A DNA stretch of 64,000 nucleotides from Lepturacanthus savala (Eukaryota; Chordata; Actinopteri; Scombriformes; Trichiuridae), in the NCBI GenBank assembly GCA_030544235.1, contig CM060484.1:20208031-20272030 (forward strand). Reading direction: 5' to 3'. The number at the start of each line of letters is the position of its first letter. Positions within the stretch are counted from its first letter, which is position 1. A model generated the notes under the pieces. It saw only the letters and a program-made list of their open reading frames with translations. It made no database searches and was not told the DNA's origin. The position numbers and the translations under genes were made by a program. This document shows, piece after piece, positions 52,198 through 61,100 of this stretch.

Positions 52198-52463
52198 CAT
52201 TAAAAATAAGAAAAAAAAGCTGTTACTCAGCTTTCTGCTCCTCAGACTTTTCCTTTCAATGGGAGAGAAGAGTTGGATTGTGCAGCTAATAAAAGTCTTG
52301 TGGTTTCTCAGTTTCCAGGTCTCATGATTTCATGATTTCATGCATCAGACTCACAAAACCCATGACATGGCTAAAAGCTCTTTCTCCTCTCCCCTCTCCG
52401 TCTATTCCCTGCTGAACTCTAGTAATCATTGAAAAAGTGCTGTTTTAGTTGCGTTGGGAACTG

Positions 52464-52489
52464 GTGTGTGTGTGTGGGTGTGTGGTTGT

Positions 52490-52557
<68 letters not shown>

Positions 52558-52580
52558 TTGCGTGGGTGTGTTGGTGTGTG
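52464..52580. repeat. (TG)n compound microsatellite
   Basis: TG units with GGTG and GGTTG interruptions; the pure core is about 52492-52556. Confidence 0.93.
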
Positions 52581-52879
52581 TGCCAAAGGATTATCACATG
52601 ATTCAGGGTTAACATAAGAACAGGCTTATGTCAAGGAAGAAAAAGGAGGAGGAGCGAGGGAACTTACTTCATGAATTAATGCGTTATGTCACTAAGTATT
52701 AGGATGTTAAATATTTTAAAGCATTTAACTGGAATTAGAATATAATGCCATCTTTTAATGCCATTATTTGATTATAAAGCATGTTTAAACAAAACGTTTA
52801 GTCAATAAAATGTTTTAAAAAATTGTAAAGAATTGTCATTCACAAGTTTCTGTGATGATGTCTTCAGTTTACGTGTTCC

Positions 52880-53179
52880 ATCCATATTCTATACCTGTTT
52901 ATTCCTCACTAGGGTCACGGGGGTCAATTCCAGCATCCTTCAGGCAATAGCCAGGGATACACTCCAGACAGGTCACCAGCCTACCGAAGGCTCACACACT
53001 CATACCTAAAACTATAGATAGTTAACCTAAGCATGGTTTAGGATTCTGAAAAAAACCCACACAGACACAGGGAAAACATGGAAACTCCACACAGAAAAGT
53101 CCCTGCTCAAGTCATTGAACCTGTGACCTTCCTGCTGTGAGGTAACAGCACTACCCACTGCACCACTGTGTTGCCCTGC
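52880..53179 (-). mobile_element. V-SINE-type SINE, diverged
   Basis: Nearly full-length, old copy: tail (TATTCTATACCTGTTTATTC on plus) through head (CCTGCTGTGAGGTAACAGCA, CACCACTGTGTTGCCCTG). Many substitutions; no TSD detected. Confidence 0.82.
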
Positions 53180-53204
53180 CCAACAGTCAAAACCCTAAAA
53201 GAAT

Positions 53205-53335
53205 GGTGTAATTTACTGTCAAATATGACAAAGAAAAGCAGCAAATATTCACATTTAAGGAGCTAAAACTAGTGAATATTTGACCTTTCTGCTTGAAGAA
53301 TAAGGAATGATTAGTCAGTCAAATAGTTGCAATCT
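53205..53335 (+). mobile_element. GAGCTGCAACTAA-family MITE, older subfamily fragment
   Basis: Related but distinct variant with ACTGTCAAATATGACAAAGA, AAAGCAGCAAATATTCACAT and ending CAAATAGTTGCAATC. Confidence 0.5.
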
Positions 53336-53778
53336 AATAGCTTCATTTACATCATAGAAAGTGATACGAACTAATAGACAATTATAGATAAAACATATAG
53401 TGTAAATATTAAAGCAATAGGATAATTTGTTCTGCTTTAGAGTGAAATCCCTACCAAAATTATCACAAATAATAATAATTCCTGAATATTCTTCCAAACT
53501 TGTAGTAATACTTATTTTGTCAGGAATGATCAGCACTGTAGAAAAATATGCTTTAAATCAGTTGTTCACAGGCTTTAAGGATTTCACATAAATCACGATA
53601 CGGGTGAGACAAAATTCTCAGGAAAAAAAGAAGGGAGTCATAAAAAAAGTGAGTCACTATATTGTAAATGGGCTCCACTCCCTACTTCCTGAGTATTGTC
53701 ACACAGTGACCTGTGTGGGAAGCAGTTTCCCACTGTCGCTGGATAAGGAAATGTTTTTAGGGGAGAGGGGTGTGGGGG

Positions 53779-53786
53779 GTGTGTGT

Positions 53787-53817
<31 letters not shown>

Positions 53818-53819
53818 GG
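53779..53819. repeat. (GT)n followed by a G-run
   Basis: About 11 GT units then about 19 G; could form G-quadruplex, and the length is prone to assembly error. Confidence 0.9.
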
Positions 53820-54105
53820 TTGCATCTTCAGCTCAAATGACATAAGTTTTGCCTTCTTATAACTTCCTTCCAAATAACTGCTGCTCCAGTACTTCACTAG
53901 TTCTGGAAATATCCGTTTAGTTCTAATTTTAATCTGACCCTTGTGAACTACACAAGAATTCCAATGTGTTTGAGCAAATGGAAAAACATCTTTTGAATAC
54001 GTTACTGGTCTAAAAATGTATACAGTGGTATAATATATAGTATTCTTAAATTTCTTCTTCAATATACTGTATTTGTGTTTATCCTTTTCAAAGAGAAGCT
54101 ATTTT

Positions 54106-54150
54106 TTTTTAGCAACAATGCTACCCATTGCACCACCCTGTCACCCCTTT
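54106..54150 (-). mobile_element. V-SINE-type SINE, head-only fragment
   Basis: AGCAACAATGCTACCCATTG and CACCACCCTGTCACCCC match only the reversed tRNA-like head of the family, preceded by a T-run. Confidence 0.6.
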
Positions 54151-54468
54151 AGAAATATATGTTACATAAACCAGAGGAATGAATGTTGAATGAATGTTAA
54201 ATGTGATTTCCATTGTGTATATTCTGGGTCACATTAGCAGAAATGGAACATATCAGGCTAAAATAAAATATATATTTTATATTTTTATATATGTTTATGT
54301 ATGTCTATGTATGTTTTACTTTCTTCTATTTTAATTCTTCTGTGACTGTAATTTTATTTAATTTCACTTAATGTATTGTGTTAAAATGTAAAAAAAAATG
54401 GGTCAAATTTGACCACGATCTATTTTTGCGATTAATTCAGTCATAAAACAGAAATCAACAGCTAAAGT

Positions 54469-54494
54469 TATATATATATATATATATATATATA
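54469..54494. repeat. (TA)n microsatellite
   Basis: 13 TA units, about 125 bp upstream of the cert1 CRE. Confidence 0.9.
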
Positions 54495-54618
54495 ATTGTT
54501 TGTTTAGTCCATTTTTAAAGCTAAACTGGGTTAAATCTGTTGCAGATTTGTGCTCCGCGGGTCTATTTTCAGAGGAAACGGGAAGATGAGTTTGGTTCCA
54601 ATTGTGGAGCGGATTTAG

Positions 54619-54626
54619 TGACGTCA
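54619..54626. promoter_or_regulatory. Perfect CRE/ATF palindrome TGACGTCA
   Basis: Exact consensus for CREB/ATF dimers at the upstream edge of the cert1 CpG-rich block, 386 bp before the start codon. Motif presence is direct; use as a cert1 control site is inferred from position. Confidence 0.55.
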
Positions 54627-54741
54627 CGGAGCGGAGCCAGCGCCCCTGCGCAGCGCACGAGCCAGAGCACGCCGCTCTCTGCGCGGCTCCCTGAAGAAGA
54701 CGCTCAGACGTCAGCTGAACTCAGTCGGTGTGTGGCCGAAC

Positions 54742-54810
54742 ATGGCGCTGAGCCGCGGAGCCGTCAGTTCACAGCAGGAGGAAGCACGCGCCGCCGCAGC
54801 GGTTAACTGA
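54742..54810 (+). other. Candidate upstream ORF in the cert1 5'UTR
   Basis: ATG in good context (A at -3, G at +4: AACATGG) opens a 22-residue frame (MALSRGAVSSQQEEARAAAA then VN) ending in TGA at 54810, 194 bp before the cert1 ATG and in a different frame from it. If the transcript starts upstream of 54742, this would reduce or control cert1 translation. It could equally lie outside the mRNA or be only a YY1-type promoter site, since the ATG sits inside AACATGGCG. Confidence 0.35.
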
Positions 54811-55004
54811 CAGTCAGCGGAGGGTTAACGTATAACTGCCGGAGCCTCGTTGGTTATATCTATCCGCGTTTCATCCCCCGGAGCCGCAGCAGCGAACCTG
54901 GACAGTCTGACCACCGCTCCAAACACCTGAGCGTCGCGTAGCTTTCACGGTTTTCCTTTTCTTTCTTTTTTTTTAATTTTTACGGTTTGTGAGACGTTAA
55001 AGAA

Positions 55005-55130
55005 ATGTCAGATAACCAGAGCTGGAATTCCTCCGGCTCCGAGGAGGATTTGGAACCGAGAGAGGAGTCGGGACCCCCGCCTGTGAGTGTCGGGGTTGGT
55101 ATCGCCGAGTTCAGCGGTGTCCTCAGTAAG
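55005..55130 (+). CDS. cert1: Ceramide transfer protein CERT, first coding exon (residues 1-42)
   Basis: Start of the cytosolic ceramide transporter that carries ceramide from ER to trans-Golgi for sphingomyelin synthesis. The exon has 42 codons beginning MSDNQSWNSSGSEED, identical in its first 15 residues to human CERT as I know it. It ends SGVLSK, the first strand of the PH domain, followed by donor GTGAGC at 55131 (phase 0). The linker between the acidic motif and the PH domain is about ten residues longer than in human CERT: EPREESGPPPVSVGVGIAEF here against a shorter PETESGPPVERC. The extra length may mark a diverged teleost paralogue; other fish sequences would test this. The PH domain binds PI4P at the Golgi. 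Lys42 matches human Lys32 at the PI4P site. Regulatory phosphorylation sites of the serine-rich motif and the START domain lie beyond the window. Confidence 0.96.
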
Positions 55131-55239
55131 GTGAGCCGATCGATGTCACAGCGGCGGGGGAAGAGCTGCCCGCACACCGGGGGGCGTGAGCCCATCTGCG
55201 GCTGTTTTTACGATACAACCCGCTGTCTGGGGAAGAGTT

Positions 55240-56335
55240 ATTATCAGAAAACCTGCTGCACGTATTACAGTTGGAATAAGTACTCATATACTTCAGACAA
55301 AGTATATATACACCTAATTACTGCTAAAAGTACATAGGTATTTTCATCTTAAAATATCAAAAGTAAAAGTACTCATGCTAGTTTGATAGTTATTGTTGTG
55401 CATGTGAAAGCATTTTAATGTTTAGCAATGTTTGGATTAATATTGTAAGTAATTCATATTATATTATGTGTAAATGTATCGTGTTTGTTTAATACATAGA
55501 TTTTTCACAAAGTTCACATTAAGAAAAAAAGAAAACCTGTAAGAATACTTAACTATATTGTTTTATGTCCAACTTTCATTTCAGAAGTAGCACTGTCAGA
55601 TAAATGTAGTGGAGTAGAAAGTCAAATGTTTCCCTCTGGAAAGTATCTGAAAACTATACTGCAGTACAGTACTTGAGTAAAACTACTTAGTTACTTTCCA
55701 TTATGTTATGCAGTTATATGTACTAGGAGGTTTAGGGGGAGGGGGGATCTTCCCAAGTTAATTAAAGTTCAATCCATGTTTCTACATGTATGATTATAAA
55801 TCCTGTATCATGGCCATGAAGCTGTTTACACAGGGCTTCAACTACTATAAATAATTGAGGGAGCTATTATCCCTGGTGGAACATAACAAAGTGAAGTTCT
55901 AAGTACTCTACTTAAATACAATTTAGAGGTATTTGCACTTTACTTGAGTATTTCCATGTGATGCTACTTTATACACCGACACTACATTTAGATTTTCAGA
56001 TTAAGATTTTAAGATTTTAATATTTTACGTACAATTAATACTATTTAATATTCTGTTATCTACAGTCTACTAAATAAATAGGCAATTTGTGTGAAATGTG
56101 CCAAATATTATGATGCAGTACTTTTACTATTAATCACTAAAATGATCTAACATGTATTTACAGTTAAATTCAAATGGTATAATATAACGTTAGGTTTTAT
56201 AGTTTTACCTTTAATCAAATTTTGCTGGTTATACTTTTACTTGAGTAACATTTTCAATTCAGGAATTTTACCTGTTGTGGAGTATTTTTACTTACTTTTA
56301 CTTAAGTATTGGAGTACTTTGTCCACTGCTCATTC
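55240..56335. repeat. Composite dispersed repeat (ACTTGAGTAAAAGTACT type) in cert1 intron 1
   Basis: Includes CAAAAGTAAAAGTACTCATG, GTAGTGGAGTAGAAAGTCAA, AGTACTTGAGTAAAACTACT, TTTACTTGAGTATTTCCATG, GATGCTACTTTATAC and TTTTACTTAAGTATTGGAGT, hallmarks of a very common percomorph repeat. Parts face both ways, suggesting two or more inverted or nested copies. A remnant also occurs near 30830-30930. Confidence 0.6.
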
Positions 56336-57454
56336 CAGGTTTATACATTGTACTGCCTGTATCAGGCAATGTTTACACAGTGCTGTTACTACTATAAATA
56401 TTTGAGGCTGCCATTATTTCCTCCAAGTGTACATTTTGCATATATTAGTGTTTCCTTATCAAAGAAGGCGAAAGGTCTTTGTGGTGATTTTATAGCCAAT
56501 CGATTGTTGAATGACTCATTTCAAATGTTAAAGCTTGAACATTCTTACAGCTGCTGTAATAAAATGTAGATGGAGTCGCATGCATTTACTGCTTTGGGCA
56601 AATGTCCAGCGAAACTCTAAATTCCACTTTGACGACAGTCTGGTGCAAGAAAACATTTGTACAAGTAACTAACTAACTGTCTGTTAAGTGCATTGTGTAT
56701 ATAACTCTACAAGCTATTGTTGATCTTTGCTAAACAGGGCCGTTACATCTACTGCCAGACAAAGTCTTCTTGACCTATTTTGCCATATGCTTCTGCTCAC
56801 TCGTGCTCTTTGTTTTTGGGCAAATTGACCAGAATTGTAATAAGTTAAGCTGCTGGCAAGCTACCATGGTATTAATCACTGTACACTGGTTGTCTCTGTA
56901 AACAGATTGCACGTTGACCCGCTAACCAAGCATATTACGAGACTAAGCAGATCCAGAAAAGCTCACCTGTTCAATCATACAAATCCCTCATATACGTCAT
57001 CTGTCATGTGAGGATTAATGAGTCTACACCCTGGATGAAATCCCCCATGTGTCACAACTCAGGTTTACCCACAATCCTGCACAACAATGATTTCATACAG
57101 ACTATCTTTGTACATTCACATGTTTTTGGGGGGGCTTTTATTTGTCAGTCAGCGGTGAATACTAAAACAGGAAACATTGGGGGATGGAGAGAAGGTTACA
57201 CCACCCACATTAAAAGTCTCTATAGACCTGAACCACAGATGCTGCAGCCATGTGATATTCACCTATTTTCAAATAGGTTTGATAGCATGAGACGTGGGCA
57301 TAGGGACGAAAGAAGGAAAAATACCTCTCAAGAGCTAAAAAGCAGTAATGATGTATTTTATTGTATTTATGTTGCATGTCATACTCCTTCATAGATAGAT
57401 AGATGGATATTAATTTGACATTAGTGTACATCAGTAATTTATTGTGAGTCAAGC

Positions 57455-57703
57455 TACAACTAATGACAATATGATAGTGGATTAATCTACTGATTATTGA
57501 AAGAATTAATCGATTAGTTGTTTGGTTCATAAAATTGTGTAAAATGTCAATTGCTGTTTCCCAAGCTGAAATGTTCAAATTCTAAACAAAAATGTATTTT
57601 TTTTTGTCTAGACCAACAGTCCACAACCCAAAGATAATCCATTTACTATTATAGAAGACAAAAGAAATCAGAAAATAATCAGATTTGAGAAGCTATACCA
57701 TGA
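57455..57703 (+). mobile_element. GAGCTGCAACTAA-family MITE, 3'-truncated copy in cert1 intron 1
   Basis: Begins AGCTACAACTAATGACAA and runs through GTTTGGTTCATAAAATTGTG and AATAATCAGATTTGAGAAGC, where it breaks off. Confidence 0.72.
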
Positions 57704-58012
57704 TCCAACAGGCAATTTGAGTTACCAGACATTTAAAGTTATAGTATCAACAGAAACAGAACATTTATATTAAAGATGTATTTCGTTTCATTACATTATA
57801 GTGTTTGTATTTGTCTTGTCCCTCAACCTACAACCCCAAGCAAGACTTTATTTAGTGTGTCCTAATTGATTCTGGTTGTGTTTATTGTGTATTTATATTG
57901 TATTTTAAATTAATTTCCATGTAAAGCACTTAGTAATCTCCGTGCTGTGATAAGTGTTAGGAGATAAAGTTTTACTTACTTGCCCTGATAACAGTGTTTT
58001 TTATTTTTTCAG

Positions 58013-58147
58013 TGGACAAACTACATCCACGGCTGGCAGGACCGTTGGGTGGCTTTGAAGAACAACACGCTGAGCTACTACAAGTCTCAGGATGAAACGG
58101 AGTACGGCTGCCGGGGTTCCCTCTGCCTGAGCAAAGCTGTCATTACT
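58013..58147 (+). CDS. cert1: Ceramide transfer protein CERT, second coding exon (residues 43-87, partial)
   Basis: The exon has 45 codons in phase 0 on both sides, acceptor TTTTTTCAG before 58013 and donor GTGAGT at 58148. It encodes PH-domain strands 1-4: WTNYIHGWQDRWVALKNN, then YYKSQDETEYGCRGSLCL, ending AVIT. Trp43, Tyr46 and Arg53 correspond to human W33, Y36 and R43, residues of the basic PI4P-binding groove. The Gly of CRGS (Gly77) matches human G67, whose change to Glu inactivates Golgi targeting in the known CHO mutant line LY-A. All are intact, so the lipid-targeting module looks functional. The only differences from remembered human CERT are conservative (V to A, A to T, E to Q, I to L). 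The next exon (PHDFDECRFD in human) is not found before 64000. Confidence 0.96.
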
Positions 58148-61100
58148 GTGAGTAGATTCTGCACTACACACTTTCACTCTTTGTTCCTCACAATATGACG
58201 CAATCCCCAGCTTTTCCTAGGAGCTACAGTTTAGTCAGGCTCCGCTGCACGTAGAATTATGTTGGTGCAATCTTGTTTCTGTCAAAACGTCTTGACAAAA
58301 TAGACGCTGTTGTGTAAGAGGGAGATATTTGCTAAGAAAGGACTGGTCCACTGCTGTAGCTCTTAGAGCCACCAAACAGGAGAACTACTCAAAACCTGAG
58401 AGGATTCACTCTCTGAATGTTCATTTATATTTCAAAATATAGCCATAAACTAGGGTTGGGTTGATGGATGATAATGACATCATCACCCAACCCAACCATA
58501 AATTACCTTCCTGTTACCTCACCTGCTGCTGATAAGTGATTCTCTGTGGACTGTGTTGCTGTTATTTCATCTCTCATACAAAACAAACAGTTTAAATGGA
58601 ATTATAGTGACTGAAAAATGAGCCATGTTCAAAGGGACGGGTGTTTGCGGAGCCGTGAGCGTCTCCTTACTTTGGTTTCTTCTGTACAGATTGACTTAGG
58701 GATTAATCATCGTTGTCTTGACCTAATTATTTAGCTATTCGGAGTAGCTGTTTAAACCTTTAAAACAATCAGGTCGGAGATTTGGAGGAACTGCAAATAA
58801 ACCGAAGAAGATCTGTTGATAAACTCAGGGACACATTTGTCTTGAGCTGACGGTATCTGTCGCTGTGATACTTGGATGCCCCATGTGTTGTTAACGGTTT
58901 GGTTCGTGCATGACAAACGCACCACATTCATTCAAACATTTCACAGCTGGTCACACTTTTCTTTTCCCCGCATTACATAGTTTGTTCGCATTTTTCAATC
59001 AGTCCCTGCATGTGCTGGGAAAAAAAATATTTGTTCCTCCTTGAAAATGTTTTTAGTTCCTATTGCACATGTCAGTCTATTTGGCTTGACTTTGGAAATA
59101 ACTCATCAACGCTGCTGTAATAAACTTTCAGCAGCAGCAAATAAACATTTTTTCAACATTTTTGAAAAAGAGACTCCAATTGTAGTAATGCTGTCTTTTT
59201 AATAGAAAACGCTGCATTGAACTATTTGAAGATGTGACGTCACTCACAAGAATCGTCAATTTCTTCTCTCTCAAGCTTCTCTCTGCAGCTCTAGAAAGAA
59301 CGGCTTGTTTTGTGTCTAGTTGGTAATGGGGGATGATAGTATTGGATAGTGACATCACAACTTCACACAAATCCTGATGGTTGGCTTTAAGGCACAGTTT
59401 CAATTTCTGCATTTTTCTGTGGATTGAGAGTTTTAAAACACGAGACAGTATTTATAGTACTAGACCTTATAATCAAAAGCATATTAAAATCTAAATAGGA
59501 TTTTTGTGCTTTGATTTTCTCTGACCAAAGTATAAAAACAGCTTTATTAACACAAACCAATGTATTTTTTAGCATAACAAAACATATAGAGAGTGAAGAC
59601 AGACTTTGGGCGTTGTACAGTATATAGTATCTCCCCCTCCCTCCCCCTCCCTCTGTTTCTCCTCTAGCCTCTTGCATACTTTTGAGAAGTTTGGTGTATG
59701 ATCTATACGATGTGATTCAGATGTCAGGCGTCCACCATATGGTTCTCTTTAATTCCAGAAGGAAAGACTCCACTCTTTCTTGGAACCATGTTTAGATCTG
59801 TAGTTCTGTTGACAAGTCTGATTAGATGAGAAACTTTATGCCGCGGTTCCTCCAACTCGTTCTTCAACTGCAGGTGGTAACTTAGCTATTTATTTATTTT
59901 TTTATTTTTTCCCAAGGTTTGCTCAAAGGGTAAACAGGTTTATCAGGCGATTGCTCTTGTTGCACAACAACATGCTATGTGGTAAGACCTAACTGGAATC
60001 TTCATCATGAGACTAATCCTGCTGAGTCACTCTATAGATTAGATTGAGAAGTGCAGCTCTGTGCAGTAATGTTCAGTATATAGTGACAGTACATCCAGAC
60101 TAACAATATCCCTTCTCAAAGAATCAAAAGCTGCCAAGAACAGAATAAAAATAAATCCAAACGTGTCAGCAGTGTTAAATGCTGGATGTTCAGTGTTTCA
60201 CCTTCCATGGTGTTGCAGTGGAAACCCTGGTCAGTCATTGACTGAAGCTCAGTTGTTCTCCACTCACCAACAAGTGAAATGAATAAGTGACTGTTCCCAG
60301 GCTTATTTAAAACAGGCTTTTCTATTGGCAGTATTTGTTTAGCTTTATCCATTCCCAGCCTATGTAAATATTAACCTCCATGTGGCACACTACTGTTGTT
60401 ACTTCTCATTCCAATATGCTTTAGAGGTCTGGAGCATAAATAATGTAGAGTTATTCTGTAGCTGTTGACGTCATCCACAGTCAATTATTGCCTTTTTTGA
60501 AGAGAAATATAAGCCCTGACCCCAATTCAACACTTGACCCTCCTCCATTTTGCAAATTCACGTGTGGGGGTGTCCTGATTGTTTTCAAGGGTTTAAGAAA
60601 TTCACCATAATGCCTTGGCAATTATGAGCAGGATGGTGGATACCCCAGAAACAAAAGACACAAATGTAGTATTTTCTGTGTAAATAAATATATATAAAAA
60701 AGAAAAATGTTGAATTATTGTATTTAATGTTATTCCAATATACCAAACACCTTTTCTTTCAAACAAACCTTCAATAAAAATCTTGTTGAAGATGAAACCT
60801 AAAATATATATATATATTTTTGTCCAGACCAACAGTCCACAACCCAAAGATCATCAGTTTACTATTGCAGAAGACTAAAGAAACCAGAAAATAATCATAT
60901 TTGAGAAGCTGGAACCAGAGAATTTGGGCATTTTCTTCTTAAAAAAGACTCAAATTGATTATTAAAATAGTTGTCACCTAATAGATTAATCAATTAATAT
61001 TTGACGCTTTGTTCTTCTTTAACATCTTTTGTGACAACATTTGTAGATGCTGGGCTGTTGTATTACACTCCATTGTTTTATCTGGTGTGCATAATAAACG

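Larger units (their letters stand above)
26861..54589. other. Gene-poor divergent intergenic region between sv2c and cert1
   Basis: About 28 kb with no recognisable coding exon on either strand. Open frames are short, and the longer ones run through microsatellites or SINEs. I looked for polk, ankdd1b and poc5, which as I recall lie between SV2C and CERT1 in human, and saw no fragment of them. Content is the repeats listed separately: GAT repeats, MITEs, SINEs, inverted repeats, and CA, TG, TA and GAAA arrays. Blocks such as 38940-39060, 39960-40160 and 51500-51760 look unique rather than repetitive and could be regulatory, but nothing more can be shown from the sequence alone. Confidence 0.6.
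54590..55004 (+). promoter_or_regulatory. cert1: cert1 promoter and 5'UTR (CpG-rich)
   Basis: A sharp change from AT-rich repeats to CpG-rich sequence occurs just before the cert1 start codon and continues into the first coding exon. It contains a perfect palindromic CRE/ATF site TGACGTCA (54619-54626), GC-rich CTGCGCAGCGCAC (about 54646-54658, partly like NRF1 sites) and AACATGGCG (54739-54747, YY1-like). No TATA box is evident, as is usual for a housekeeping promoter. The frame of the main ATG is closed upstream by TAA at 54804, a later TAG and a TGA, so there is no in-frame N-terminal extension. The transcription start is not visible but probably lies downstream of the CRE. Confidence 0.7.
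55131..58012 (+). other. cert1: cert1 intron 1
   Basis: An intron of 2,882 bp with GTGAGC and TTTCAG ends. It contains a composite dispersed repeat (about 55240-56335) and a truncated MITE copy (57455-57703). Open frames at 56309-56569 and 57008-57394 match nothing I recognise and are taken as chance. Confidence 0.85.

Noticed and set aside
26861..54589. Search for polk, ankdd1b or poc5 exons and for tRNA genes or CRISPR-like arrays
   Set aside because: Nothing supportable found. tRNA-like A and B boxes present belong to SINE heads, and regular repeats are microsatellites.
57008..57394. 128-residue open frame in cert1 intron 1
   Set aside because: No family resemblance; composition and length fit chance.
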